Positions 44,562 through 52,586 of a DNA stretch of 64,000 bases are shown here, one piece after another. The notes beneath the pieces are model-generated. The model ran no database searches and was not told where the DNA came from. It saw only the letters and a list, made by a program, of their open reading frames with translations. Where the stretch lies: contig NZ_CP111121.1 of the NCBI RefSeq assembly GCF_026314945.1, forward strand, positions 1,612,001-1,676,000, read 5' to 3'. Every line of letters starts with the position of its first letter. The first letter of the stretch is position 1. The translations under genes and the position numbers were made by a program. This DNA comes from Chryseobacterium fluminis. GTDB lineage: Bacteria > Bacteroidota > Bacteroidia > Flavobacteriales > Weeksellaceae.

Positions 44562-45119
44562 TTACCCGTTTTTTTTTTCATCATCTTCCGCTTCGGGAGA
44601 CGTATCTGTATACGAAGGCAGGTTTTGTGTTTCTACAGGCGTTACCGGCTGTATCACTGAACTCTGATTTTGATTGGGAGCGGGACTTGCACTTTGATTT
44701 GGATTTGAATTGTAAATAGCGCCGGAGATTTTCGTTTTAGCTTCCGCATAGTCACTTACGATCTTAAATAAATCTTTCATCATATCATTTCCGTTGGCTG
44801 CTGAGAGATTCTGTACCTCTTTGTCATTGGTTCCACTTCCCGGATGAGGTTTTTCTTCACTGTAGGTTCCGTAAGTAAGGAAGTTATTAGCCAACCTGCT
44901 CAATGCAACAATTCCGACCTGCTCAAAGCTTTTTAAAAAAGACTGTAAATCCTGCACCATCATTCCTGTCGACTGCTCGATCATTACTTTGGCAATTCCT
45001 GACATCGGATCGGCTTTCGGAGGCGATAACACTTCAGTATTCACAAATACTACCGCCTTTTCTGCAGCGGTGGTCGCTATAGCTCCCTGAGATCCTGCTG
45101 TTTCATTGTTGTCATCCAT
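44562..45119 (-). CDS. Hypothetical protein of the reb locus
   Basis: A 185-residue protein with a helical core (MSGIAKVMIEQSTGMMVQDLQSFLKSFEQVGIVALSRLANNFL in part) and a long low-complexity Asn/Pro/Gln tail (PNQNQSSVIQPVTPVETQN). The STGMM block is reminiscent of STGIM in the RebB paralogs, so remote kinship is possible. No signal peptide. It lies 17 bases after the first gene of the operon and 14 before the next. Confidence 0.68.
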   Translation of the reverse strand: MDDNNETAGSQGAIATTAAEKAVVFVNTEVLSPPKADPMSGIAKVMIEQSTGMMVQDLQSFLKSFEQVGIVALSRLANNFLTYGTYSEEKPHPGSGTNDKEVQNLSAANGNDMMKDLFKIVSDYAEAKTKISGAIYNSNPNQSASPAPNQNQSSVIQPVTPVETQNLPSYTDTSPEAEDDEKKNG

Positions 45120-45136
45120 GATTATTAAGTTTTACA

Positions 45137-45352
45137 TTATCCTTTTAAAATTTTTATGGCATCGGCTACAATCGCAGGGTTAAGCTGATTCAGGTTCTGC
45201 TGGTTTGTCACCGAATTCTGAATGGAAATTCCGCTGGCATGGGTAGCCATCTGATAGAGCATGCTCATGGCCTGTGCCGGAGATTCGCCAAGCACGGTAA
45301 CATTGGTCTGCGTTACTGCATCGGTAGTCTGGTTGTTTACTGTATCTGCCAT
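45137..45352 (-). CDS. rebB: RebB-family R-body protein, operon-first paralog
   Basis: A 71-residue RebB-domain protein (NNQTTDAVTQTNVTVLGESPAQAMSMLYQMATHASGISIQNSV), shorter than the others because the AATTQG/IYSLDT part is replaced by a short NPAIVADAIKILKG end. It is the first gene of the minus-strand operon, with its promoter in the 590-base region upstream. Its early position and shortening suggest a distinct subunit type. Confidence 0.88.
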   Translation of the reverse strand: MADTVNNQTTDAVTQTNVTVLGESPAQAMSMLYQMATHASGISIQNSVTNQQNLNQLNPAIVADAIKILKG

Positions 45353-45561
45353 ATTTTCTGTTTAAATGGTTATCTATTAGTTTTTGTTCGCTTCAGGCTC
45401 TTCTTTATGTTGTGATTGAACCTTCAGTCATTCGTTACTTTATCTCTTTTGTCTGTTACAAATGTCATCAATAAAAACAGATCTTCATTAAGGGAAAAAA
45501 CTGAATTTTAAAAAATAAGGGAATTCTCTCAAAGGTGAAATTCTTAGTAGGTAATGTCATC

Positions 45562-45766
45562 TTACCCGTTAAAAGCTGTAAGTGAAACGATCAAGTTAAT
45601 ATTAACTACAGTTTCTAAGAATTGCGTCTAAATTAATGGGTAAGTTCTGTAGTATAATTACTGAACTCCATAACTCATAACTCATAACTCATAACTCATA
45701 ACTTAGCTTTCCCCTCTTTCTCCAAAGAAATATCATTCTAATGCCCTATTTACCGTTAAGGGTAAG
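45562..45766. promoter_or_regulatory. Repeated TTACCC(N)TTAA motifs, candidate operators
   Basis: Copies: TTACCCGTTAA at 45562-45572 (plus), TTAATGGGTAA at 45634-45644 (the same motif reversed) and TTAAGGGTAA at 45756-45765 (reversed, one base shorter), the last overlapping TTACCGTTAA at 45750-45759 to give a compound dyad. They lie in the divergent promoter region of the reb operon, and the nearby LuxR-type regulator is a possible binder. Confidence 0.45.
45669..45703. repeat. Tandem repeat, CATAACT x 5
   Basis: Five uninterrupted copies of the 7-mer CATAACT. It lies in the non-coding region upstream of both the reb operon and the 45940 gene. Such short tandem arrays change length by replication slippage and could alter promoter spacing. 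Confidence 0.9.
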
Positions 45767-45796
45767 TCCCTATTTTTTAAAAATGGATGTATACCC

Positions 45797-45810
45797 TGTG
45801 ATCTATCACA
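45797..45810. promoter_or_regulatory. TGTGATCTATCACA dyad
   Basis: TGTGAT and ATCACA form a perfect 6-bp inverted repeat with a 2-base centre, followed by a further TTGTGAT half at 45827-45833. It is like CRP/FNR-type sites, though the spacing differs from the classical N6 CRP site. It lies about 130 bases before the 45940 gene. Confidence 0.35.
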
Positions 45811-45939
45811 ATCATTACATGGAAATTTGTGATATCCGTTAATACAAATCAGGAATACTGTCATTAGATAAGTTACAGAGCTGATTCTGTATAATTGACT
45901 TACGCAATTTTTATCATTAATTAATAAAAAACTAAAACT

Positions 45940-47403
45940 ATGCCCTCAAGAAACAAAAAAAAACCGGCCAGGAAAAAAATCAGGATTTTAAAACGTTCAG
46001 AACCACTGCCACAGATGATCACACAGCCCGGCTATGCTACCGGAGATATGTTTGGTATTTCCGGTACTCTGATCGATACCAATGCGCATATCGTCATTTC
46101 TACTGATCAGACTGAATCAGATCCTACCGATAAAGGGTCGTCTATACGACAGTTTTATATTGATTCCGGAATTGGGGAAGAAAGAATACACCTTATCCGT
46201 GTAGGAACATTCAGACCAGCCGCAGGAGGTTTAAAAGCAGGAGCACTGGAAGTTTATAACCGGGAATTTAACGTGACCGGACGACAACTCAATAAAAACA
46301 TCCTTCCTGTAGATGCCGGGACAGAGTATATTGCAGAGCACTTTTCTGAAGAAATGCGAAGAAATATAAGAAATTCGTGGGACATCAACGATTCCCAGGA
46401 TGCTCACATCAAAATATGGCTTGAAGAAAAAGGAGTACCGGTGAAAGGTAAAAACGCACTTGTATTATGGTCCCGCTTCAGTGGAAAAAAAGGTGACGTC
46501 CACATCGAACATGACTCCAGCTATTTTGGTATGGCACAAATCGCGTTTTTGGCTGCGAGGTACTATGATGCTGTAATTATAGCAGGAGACAAGGGTTACA
46601 AGAAAGAAAAAGGACGGAAGTACAGTGCCATTGCAGAAAAAATAAATGCTTATTTCGGAACTAATAAAGTTTTTAACCTTACCGAGTTTTGGACGGAAGA
46701 TTCAGACTCATTAAAAGCTTGGGGAGGAAACAAACGTTTCGGGCAATTTAAACTCTATGATTTTCTTAACCGAAACTTTTTTGAAGTTAAACATTTGGGA
46801 TTCCGCAGTGGCAATCTTGAAGCCATGGCCTTATTGGGTTATACAGTAAGATATATGGAAGAACCCGACAGTGAAGGAGGTTTTAGAATGTCACAGTGGC
46901 ATCTTCATGCTTTTGGCAAAACCATAGCAGGAGGAATGGCAACCGGTTATGAACGTCTGGGAATTTTTGAGCCTCCGACAAGATCCGGAAAATATTATAA
47001 ACAACTTCCAAAAGCAACACGAGACCGCCGGCCCGACTGGTCTCCAGGTATTCACAAAATACCAAAACCTAAAGAAATTCTGACGTATAAAAAAGGATTC
47101 AGCCCGATAGATCTCAAAGCAATTATGGAATATGCAGTTCCTGAAAGTGCGAAAAAAACGATGATACTAAGCCCTAAATTAAGCCCTTTACAAATACCTG
47201 TAGCACAGTTTGCTTATAATCAGTCCATTATAATTGTGGGGATACCGGTAAAATTCAAAAGACGGGTACGTCGATATAATTCCAGTTCAGAAGGAACTTC
47301 TGTTGATCCACTTATTTTACTTGAACAAGCCAGAAAAATTATTAGTGGAGACTTTTCCTACAGCTCAGGCTTTAATAGTAAAATACTCGCGATCACTCAA
47401 TAA
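45940..47403 (+). CDS. Hypothetical protein (487 aa) near the reb locus
   Basis: A 487-residue protein with a very basic start (RNKKKPARKKIRILKR). The middle contains a Rossmann-like stretch (VIIAGDKGYKKEKGRKYSAIAEKI) and RSGNLEAMALLGYTVRYMEEP, which reminds me of a nucleotide-sugar-binding region of GT-B glycosyltransferases. That resemblance is weak. No signal peptide or membrane helix. It is divergent from the reb operon and followed by a second unknown gene after 29 bases, so the two form an operon. It might be part of the R-body system or a separate accessory function. Confidence 0.72.
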   Translation: MPSRNKKKPARKKIRILKRSEPLPQMITQPGYATGDMFGISGTLIDTNAHIVISTDQTESDPTDKGSSIRQFYIDSGIGEERIHLIRVGTFRPAAGGLKAGALEVYNREFNVTGRQLNKNILPVDAGTEYIAEHFSEEMRRNIRNSWDINDSQDAHIKIWLEEKGVPVKGKNALVLWSRFSGKKGDVHIEHDSSYFGMAQIAFLAARYYDAVIIAGDKGYKKEKGRKYSAIAEKINAYFGTNKVFNLTEFWTEDSDSLKAWGGNKRFGQFKLYDFLNRNFFEVKHLGFRSGNLEAMALLGYTVRYMEEPDSEGGFRMSQWHLHAFGKTIAGGMATGYERLGIFEPPTRSGKYYKQLPKATRDRRPDWSPGIHKIPKPKEILTYKKGFSPIDLKAIMEYAVPESAKKTMILSPKLSPLQIPVAQFAYNQSIIIVGIPVKFKRRVRRYNSSSEGTSVDPLILLEQARKIISGDFSYSSGFNSKILAITQ

Positions 47404-47432
47404 ACGAGTAATCAAATATTAATAAAAAAATC

Positions 47433-47945
47433 ATGAAAAAATACCAACTACTGTCATACTGTGCGACTGTCGGCTTTCGGTACAGCAGCCTGAAAGGCTA
47501 TCAATGGGTGAGAGAAAATTACAACCAACAAATGTTTGCTCTGCAAAACCCTCATCTGGTGAGAAAAAGCGGAAGAATCGGAGCGATAATCGCCACTAAA
47601 GATTTCGACTATACCCAGGTGGGAGCCGGAGCCCATATTGCCATACGGGGAATTCATCTGTTTTTCCGGAATATCGGAGAACAGGAAATCGGTACCGTCT
47701 TTTTTTCTCCTGAAGTCCAGGAAATTCTTCGTTTGAAAAGAACAATGGAAAATAACAGAAGACTTGGATGTATGGAATATGAATATTGGATCAGCCAAAA
47801 GAACAGCGGAAACACTTATGGTGATAAAGCCATGATTTTTTGGGGAAGTAATGTAGGACCTGATGCCCGCGCCAATTTACAGGAAGCCAGTGCTGTGGTT
47901 GGCGAAAATTATTCGAAACTCATAAATTTCCGGAATACATTGTAG
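47433..47945 (+). CDS. Hypothetical protein (170 aa), operon partner of the preceding gene
   Basis: A 170-residue protein (MKKYQLLSYCATVGFRYSSLKG) with many aromatic residues and no recognised domain. The short hydrophobic start is not a convincing signal peptide. It shares with the gene before it a 29-base spacer and a terminator after it (48090-48119). No function can be given. Confidence 0.65.
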   Translation: MKKYQLLSYCATVGFRYSSLKGYQWVRENYNQQMFALQNPHLVRKSGRIGAIIATKDFDYTQVGAGAHIAIRGIHLFFRNIGEQEIGTVFFSPEVQEILRLKRTMENNRRLGCMEYEYWISQKNSGNTYGDKAMIFWGSNVGPDARANLQEASAVVGENYSKLINFRNTL

Positions 47946-48002
47946 AAACCTTTTTTAGATGGAATGTAAGCAAGATCAGCAGCCATTCCTCTGCCATTGA
48001 TA

Positions 48003-48043
48003 TTTCTATTTCCGGCGAGCCAAAGGCTCGCCGGAAATAGAAA
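48003..48043. repeat. Perfect 19-bp palindrome, GGCGAGCC core
   Basis: TTTCTATTTCCGGCGAGCC (48003-48021) pairs fully with its reverse complement (48025-48043) around AAA. The inner GGCGAGCC/GGCTCGCC is the same as in flanked-palindrome copy 1, but the conserved outer flanks (CATCCTAGCC, AGCGAGTG) are missing. It lies between the unknown gene and its terminator. Confidence 0.75.
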
Positions 48044-48089
48044 AAAGAAAATTTAAAAGCCCGAAAGTAGGCAATCCTGTAATTCATAT

Positions 48090-48119
48090 AAAGATGTTCG
48101 GTTCCGGGCATCTTTTTTT
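48090..48119 (+). terminator. Terminator after the two unknown genes
   Basis: AAAGATGTTCGG pairs with CCGGGCATCTTT (with G-T wobbles) and the second arm runs into a seven-T stretch. It lies 145 bases after the stop of the 170-residue gene. Confidence 0.8.
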
Positions 48120-48204
48120 ACTTAAAAAGTAGAAAGCAGAATGTAGTTTAATCAAACAACACGCATAAAGCATGCCGGCTACATCTTTCGGCTTTCATTG
48201 ACTA

Positions 48205-48927
48205 TTATAATCCTTTCTTTCCTTCTATCCAATATGCCTGGGATCTGATACACCTGGCTGAAACACCGTTTGCCTTCAGGAATTTCCTCACAAGAGCCAT
48301 AGTCTGCCCGTTTCCGGTAAGATAAAAAACCACCTCATCATGATTAATTGCCCATTTTTCTTCTCTTAAAAACTCCTTTAAAGTTTCTATCAGCTGTAAT
48401 GGATTGTTTTTGCCGACATAATATCCAAAGAGCCCGAGACTTTCCAAATATTCCGGCTGGTCGAGCTCGTGAAGGCATAAAAATGAGCTATCCGCTTTTT
48501 CCGCAGCCTCTTTTATAGAAATGGAAGTTCCCAAAGAAGTTTCATCTCCAACAGAAAAGTGAATTTTTGCATCAGGAGCAAAGAATCTTCTTCCTCTCGG
48601 AATGAGAATCTTCAAAGAATCATTTTCTGACAGGCGGCCGATAAAACGGCACGCTGCTGAAGCTTTATCATGAAGATGAAAAATGACTTCAAAACAGCCC
48701 TCTTCTACATTAAAATTAAATGGCGAATAATTGCGGAAATCCCTTTCATTGATTCGGATTCCTATGGCATAAGCAGGTTCGAAATACAGATTTTCCAGGT
48801 TTGCTTTAAATTGTATTCTGCACAGCTGAGCTGAAATATATTCAGTTCTGATAATGGTACAGTCTCTAAATTTCGATGACATCACATTCACTACTGCGTC
48901 ATTGATCCATTTGGGTAAACTAGACAT
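48205..48927 (-). CDS. Siderophore-interacting-protein-type flavoprotein
   Basis: A 240-residue protein of the SIP/FNR group: an FAD-binding barrel with the RxYS motif (RNYSPFNF) and a C-terminal NAD(P)H-binding domain ending in the typical QAYWIEGKKG, as in SIP proteins (AYWxxG). Known members reduce ferric siderophores in the cytoplasm to release iron. It is downstream of an AraC regulator on the same strand, 79 bases apart, and may be under its control. The reductase role is inferred from the family. Confidence 0.8.
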   Translation of the reverse strand: MSSLPKWINDAVVNVMSSKFRDCTIIRTEYISAQLCRIQFKANLENLYFEPAYAIGIRINERDFRNYSPFNFNVEEGCFEVIFHLHDKASAACRFIGRLSENDSLKILIPRGRRFFAPDAKIHFSVGDETSLGTSISIKEAAEKADSSFLCLHELDQPEYLESLGLFGYYVGKNNPLQLIETLKEFLREEKWAINHDEVVFYLTGNGQTMALVRKFLKANGVSARCIRSQAYWIEGKKGL

Positions 48928-49006
48928 GTTTTTTTATTGCAAAGGAAGCTGCAAAACAGGTGTCTTTCAATAGCTGTTCCAAGGTATTGGTTGGACTATC
49001 CGTGGA

Positions 49007-49876
49007 TTACAGTGATTCCTGAGGCTTTTGTCGGAATTCTGAGGGCGACTGATTTTCAAGCCTTGAAAATAAACGGCTGAAATAGGCGTGATCGCTGTAT
49101 CCCAACTCATAGGCAACTTCTTTCACCGTAAGGTCTGTAAATACCAGCAGTCTTTTAGCTTCTATTAAAATTTCCGAATGTATCCAGTATTGCGCGGACT
49201 TGCCTGTAACTTCCCGAATCACTTCCGTCAGATATCCTCTTGAAATATGCAAAAGTTCTGCGTAAGATGATGGACTTTTCAATGTTCTATACTTTTTCCG
49301 CACCAAAATTCTGAAGGCTCTTGTAAGCTGTGATGCACGGTTTTGATCAGATATGTCAAGACTGTTCTCCTCAGAATACCTGTGAGCAACCATTCCCATC
49401 AATGCGCTCAGCAAAGATCGGACTGTTAAAAGACGTTCCTTTGAAGCAAACCCTCCATCGTTACAATATCCGTACAGCAAATCCGCTGTCATACTTATTT
49501 TTGCGATTGATTCCATATCCAGAAGCAGAGGTTCTATTTTTGTCAGGGATTCCTCGAAAACTGAACGTACCGTATCCGGAACAAAATCGGCCTTTACCGC
49601 CACAAACCAGCCTACAACATCTTCCATAAGAAGTCCCTGATGCACCTGCCCCGGCATAATGCAGAAGATACAGGATTCCCTTGCTTCAATAACAGCAAAA
49701 TCTATCATCATTCTCACAAATCCCTGTTCCATGATGGTGAAAATATAGTGGCTGTCACGATGAATTCCCCGGTCCAACAGAGCTTTCCGGGCATGTTGGG
49801 TATGATTTATCTTTTCAACAATGAATTGATGTGCAGAAATACCCGTTAAGTCATAGGTCGGAATATTTGGTCTCAT
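49007..49876 (-). CDS. AraC-family transcriptional regulator
   Basis: A 289-residue regulator: an N-terminal ligand-binding part with a cupin-like pattern (about 30-100) and a C-terminal double helix-turn-helix with VKEVAYELGYSDHAYFSRLFSRLENQSPSEFRQ, the canonical AraC signature. It probably controls the SIP-type gene right after it, and possibly itself. The inducer is unknown; iron or siderophore status is a guess from the neighbour. Confidence 0.9.
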   Translation of the reverse strand: MRPNIPTYDLTGISAHQFIVEKINHTQHARKALLDRGIHRDSHYIFTIMEQGFVRMMIDFAVIEARESCIFCIMPGQVHQGLLMEDVVGWFVAVKADFVPDTVRSVFEESLTKIEPLLLDMESIAKISMTADLLYGYCNDGGFASKERLLTVRSLLSALMGMVAHRYSEENSLDISDQNRASQLTRAFRILVRKKYRTLKSPSSYAELLHISRGYLTEVIREVTGKSAQYWIHSEILIEAKRLLVFTDLTVKEVAYELGYSDHAYFSRLFSRLENQSPSEFRQKPQESL

Positions 49877-49900
49877 AAAAATTATGGCAATTTTTGTATG

Positions 49901-50446
49901 TTATTTCACCTTTTCCAGTAGGTATAGTTTAGCCCCTGAAAAAGCAAGTTTAGGCATCAGATTCCCTTCTAAAACCATGGTTTTATTAGTGATATCGATC
50001 ACGGAAATATAAGAATTGGAGTTGTATTCTATATAATTTTCCTTTTCTCCGGTTAAAGGGTTTTTTCCGAATTTCATGGAATATTTTACCCAGTCCTCCT
50101 TCTCAGAACTGCAATGCACCGGCTTGAATTTCGATTTTTTTGCTTTAAAAATCATCTGGTCAGAACCATCTGTACAGGCTGAGGTGAATACACTTTCCGG
50201 ATTCTGATCATTTGCAAAGTCTTCAAAAGATCCCCGGTAGACTCCCACTATTTTCCAGGTACCATCCACGCGGTCTTCATCTATTTTCCCTTTGGCTTTG
50301 CTGACTGCCCAGCCGATGCCGTTTACCGTTCCTTTGACAGCCTTATAACCTACCTTTGCAACTCCGGTTACCACTTTGGTTGCCGTGCGTACTACGCAGG
50401 AATTAAGCAGAACAACTCCCAAAGTCAGAAATATTATTTTTTTCAT
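49901..50446 (-). CDS. Lipoprotein of unknown function
   Basis: A 181-residue lipoprotein. The start at 50446 (MKKIIFLTLGVVLLNSC) is preferred over 50455, since it directly begins a lipoprotein signal with lipobox LNSC. A glycine-rich amphipathic stretch (KVVTGVAKVGYKAVKGTVNGIG) follows, then a beta-rich lipocalin-like part (TWKIVGVYRG). It lies 24 bases upstream of the AraC gene and might share a transcript. No known family. Confidence 0.78.
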   Translation of the reverse strand: MKKIIFLTLGVVLLNSCVVRTATKVVTGVAKVGYKAVKGTVNGIGWAVSKAKGKIDEDRVDGTWKIVGVYRGSFEDFANDQNPESVFTSACTDGSDQMIFKAKKSKFKPVHCSSEKEDWVKYSMKFGKNPLTGEKENYIEYNSNSYISVIDITNKTMVLEGNLMPKLAFSGAKLYLLEKVK

Positions 50447-50614
50447 TTTAATCACTTTTCCGAATACTAAGATAAGATTTTTTCACCGTTAAGTAATTTC
50501 AGTTTCACGTACTAAAAACGGTGTAAAGGAAAATATCAGTATTTTTCAATCTTCCTGAACAGAGCACTCCCGTTCAATGCGTATTTATACTCAAAATATT
50601 AATTGGTGATTTAT

Positions 50615-50649
50615 ACTCTACCCTGTTTCTCTTCATCATCGTTACTTTG
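50615..50649 (+). promoter_or_regulatory. Shared bipartite promoter element, copy 1
   Basis: ACTCTAC at 50615-50621 and TTACTTTG at 50642-50649 are 27 bases apart (start to start). The same two words at the same distance lie before the flavin oxidase gene (51281-51315). TTACTTTG resembles the -7 box TAnnTTTG with one mismatch. Common control of both genes is likely. Confidence 0.55.
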
Positions 50650-50691
50650 ACATACAATAACAATATCTAATAACCACTAAAAACAATTAAA

Positions 50692-51096
50692 ATGTCAGAA
50701 GTAAATGTAAACTCAACCGGTCAGGTTCAATTAGGCGGAGGTGCTCAGTTTTGGGTATACCTGTCACCACAAAACAACACTGCTAAAATGATTTCAAAAT
50801 GGCGTGTCACTTTTTCACAGGGAAACTGGAGCGACTCCATATCCAGTGAAAATCCGACAGGACAGATCCAGACTCCTAATCTATCAGGAATCTTTGACAT
50901 TAAAGTAGAATTGCTAAGCGGTTCCACAGGTACCTGGCGAGAGATTCCTCCACAGGAGGGAAGTCGCAATGAGATCGGCTGTAATTCCAACTGTGCTTCA
51001 ATGGTAGGCATCGTTGCAGACAGCACATCTCCGGCTCCGGGAGCCATCAATGCTCATTTCTGGACAACCTGGGATGCGATGTGTAAAGCAGGATAA
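50692..51096 (+). CDS. Small hypothetical protein, co-regulated with flavin oxidases
   Basis: A 134-residue protein (MSEVNVNSTGQVQLGGGAQFWVYLS) that looks like a single beta-sandwich domain. It has three cysteines (two close together in IGCNSNCASM) and a Trp-rich end (HFWTTWDAMC). No signal peptide, no known family. It has its own terminator (51118-51146) but shares a bipartite promoter element with the next gene, so it is a co-regulated neighbour rather than an operon member. Confidence 0.7.
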   Translation: MSEVNVNSTGQVQLGGGAQFWVYLSPQNNTAKMISKWRVTFSQGNWSDSISSENPTGQIQTPNLSGIFDIKVELLSGSTGTWREIPPQEGSRNEIGCNSNCASMVGIVADSTSPAPGAINAHFWTTWDAMCKAG

Positions 51097-51117
51097 ACTG
51101 TTTGCATAATCATGGAT

Positions 51118-51146
51118 AAAGCTTACCGTTATGGTGAGCTTTTTTG
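51118..51146 (+). terminator. Terminator of the small 134-aa gene
   Basis: AAAGCTTACC pairs with GGTGAGCTTT (10 bp, one wobble) around GTTAT, followed by a T run. It lies 22 bases after the stop. Confidence 0.85.
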
Positions 51147-51280
51147 GTTTTTAAAAACAGATTGAAAGAGGAAGATCCGGAGTAATCCGGTCCCGCCTGA
51201 ATTTTTTCCCGCTGATATGGTATATTACACTGTTCTTTTCAGGTTGCAGACCCGATCACTATAAAAAATTACGTATTTCT

Positions 51281-51315
51281 ACTCTACACCAGTTTTTTTG
51301 TTCTTTGTTACTTTG
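51281..51315 (+). promoter_or_regulatory. Shared bipartite promoter element, copy 2
   Basis: ACTCTAC at 51281-51287 and TTACTTTG at 51308-51315, with the same 27-base spacing as copy 1 at 50615. It lies about 73 bases before the ATG of the DAO-family gene. Confidence 0.55.
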
Positions 51316-51387
51316 ATGACGTGAGGTAGCCCGGAATTCAGATATTCCGATCATTCTCCTGACAATTATAAAGCTAAAAACGAAAAC

Positions 51388-52575
51388 ATGAATCAAGAAA
51401 ACTACGACGTTATTGTTATCGGGGGCGGAGCAATAGGCCTGGCTACGGCATACCATCTTGGAAAACGTAAAGCCAGAACGCTGGTACTGGAACAGTTCAC
51501 GTTTGTGAATCAGCTGGGAAGCTCTGCAGGTGTATCGCGCCAATTCAGGGTCCCGTATCCGGATCAGTATATGGTACAGATGGCTCTTGATGCCCAGCCT
51601 TATTGGGAAGAACTGCAAAAACAGACAGATATTCCGTTGCTGGATAAGGTAGGAACACTCTGGTTCGGAGATCCCACGGTGCATTCTACAGAAGGAAATA
51701 TTGCCGAAGCCGAAGAAGCGTTAAAAGCATTGAAGGTTCCCTACACCACGCTTACCGCAAAAGAAATTGAAGAAGAATACAACTTCAGAAACTTACCGGA
51801 CACTTATACCGGACTATTTCAGCCGGACGGCGCAAGCATTAATTTCAAAGCAACCATAGAAACGCTTCTGGATTTGTGTAAGCAGGAAGAAACGGTATCT
51901 CTTGAAGAGAACTCGCCTGTTCTTAAAATTAATCAGATCGGGGAACTTTTTGAAATCACCACTCCCTATGGAATTTATATTACCAAAAAACTGGCGGTAA
52001 TCCCGGGTCCCTATATCAACAGTGTGATCAATTTACTGGATTTTAAAATCGAAGCGACGTACTGGAATATGTCTTCAGCATATTTTAAAAAGACCGATCC
52101 CGACATTCAGTATCCGACATGGTTTGTATTTCAGAACGCGTCAGGTGATAACGGAAATCAGTTTTATGGCTTTCCGTCTGTCGACTGGGATCATCCGGAA
52201 TACATCAGGGTCGCGCCTGATTTTGTGATCAATCCCTTGGAAGAGCCAGGAGACAGGACCCTAATTCCTGATCAGCAGGAACTCGACTACACTTCAGAAT
52301 GGGTTAAAGAACATATGACCGGATTAAGTACTGAGCCGGAGTATACCTCAACCTGCCTTATCGCTTTGAGTAAAATCCCCAATAAAGAACTTCTGATCGA
52401 CTTTGCACCGGGATATGTTCCGAATCACAAAAATATTGTCGTCTATGCTACAGGCTGGGCCGCAAAATTCACTCCTTTTTTAGGAAAAATCATGTCGGAT
52501 CTTGCACTGGACGGACATACGGAATTTGATATTACCCCATTCCAGCTGGGACGCAAATATTTTAAAGCACTTTAA
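51388..52575 (+). CDS. FAD-dependent oxidase of the DAO/SolA (sarcosine oxidase-like) family
   Basis: A 395-residue flavoprotein. The dinucleotide fold DVIVIGGGAIGLATAYHLGKR lies at the N-terminus, followed by SSAGVSRQFRVPYP, typical of the monomeric sarcosine oxidase / N-methyltryptophan oxidase group. The C-terminus holds the second FAD-binding part (VYATGWAAKFTPFLGKIMSDL). Such enzymes oxidise secondary amines or amino acids and make hydrogen peroxide. No signal peptide, so cytoplasmic. It lies 11 bases before a flavin amine oxidase gene, forming an operon; a joint pathway is likely but substrate unknown. Confidence 0.82.
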   Translation: MNQENYDVIVIGGGAIGLATAYHLGKRKARTLVLEQFTFVNQLGSSAGVSRQFRVPYPDQYMVQMALDAQPYWEELQKQTDIPLLDKVGTLWFGDPTVHSTEGNIAEAEEALKALKVPYTTLTAKEIEEEYNFRNLPDTYTGLFQPDGASINFKATIETLLDLCKQEETVSLEENSPVLKINQIGELFEITTPYGIYITKKLAVIPGPYINSVINLLDFKIEATYWNMSSAYFKKTDPDIQYPTWFVFQNASGDNGNQFYGFPSVDWDHPEYIRVAPDFVINPLEEPGDRTLIPDQQELDYTSEWVKEHMTGLSTEPEYTSTCLIALSKIPNKELLIDFAPGYVPNHKNIVVYATGWAAKFTPFLGKIMSDLALDGHTEFDITPFQLGRKYFKAL

Positions 52576-52586
52576 AAATATAAACC

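Larger units (their letters stand above)
45353..45939. other. Regulatory region upstream of the reb operon
   Basis: About 590 bases between the divergent reb operon and the 487-residue gene. It holds repeated TTACCC(N)TTAA motifs, a 7-bp x 5 tandem repeat and a TGTGAT/ATCACA dyad. The density of repeats in one non-coding region is unusual for this window. No exact TAnnTTTG box was seen for the reb side, so an activator or another sigma factor may be needed. Confidence 0.55.

Noticed and set aside
45797-45810. Calling the TGTGAT/ATCACA dyad a CRP site
   Set aside because: The spacing is four bases between TGTGA and TCACA instead of six, and no CRP-type regulator is in the window; kept only as an unassigned dyad.
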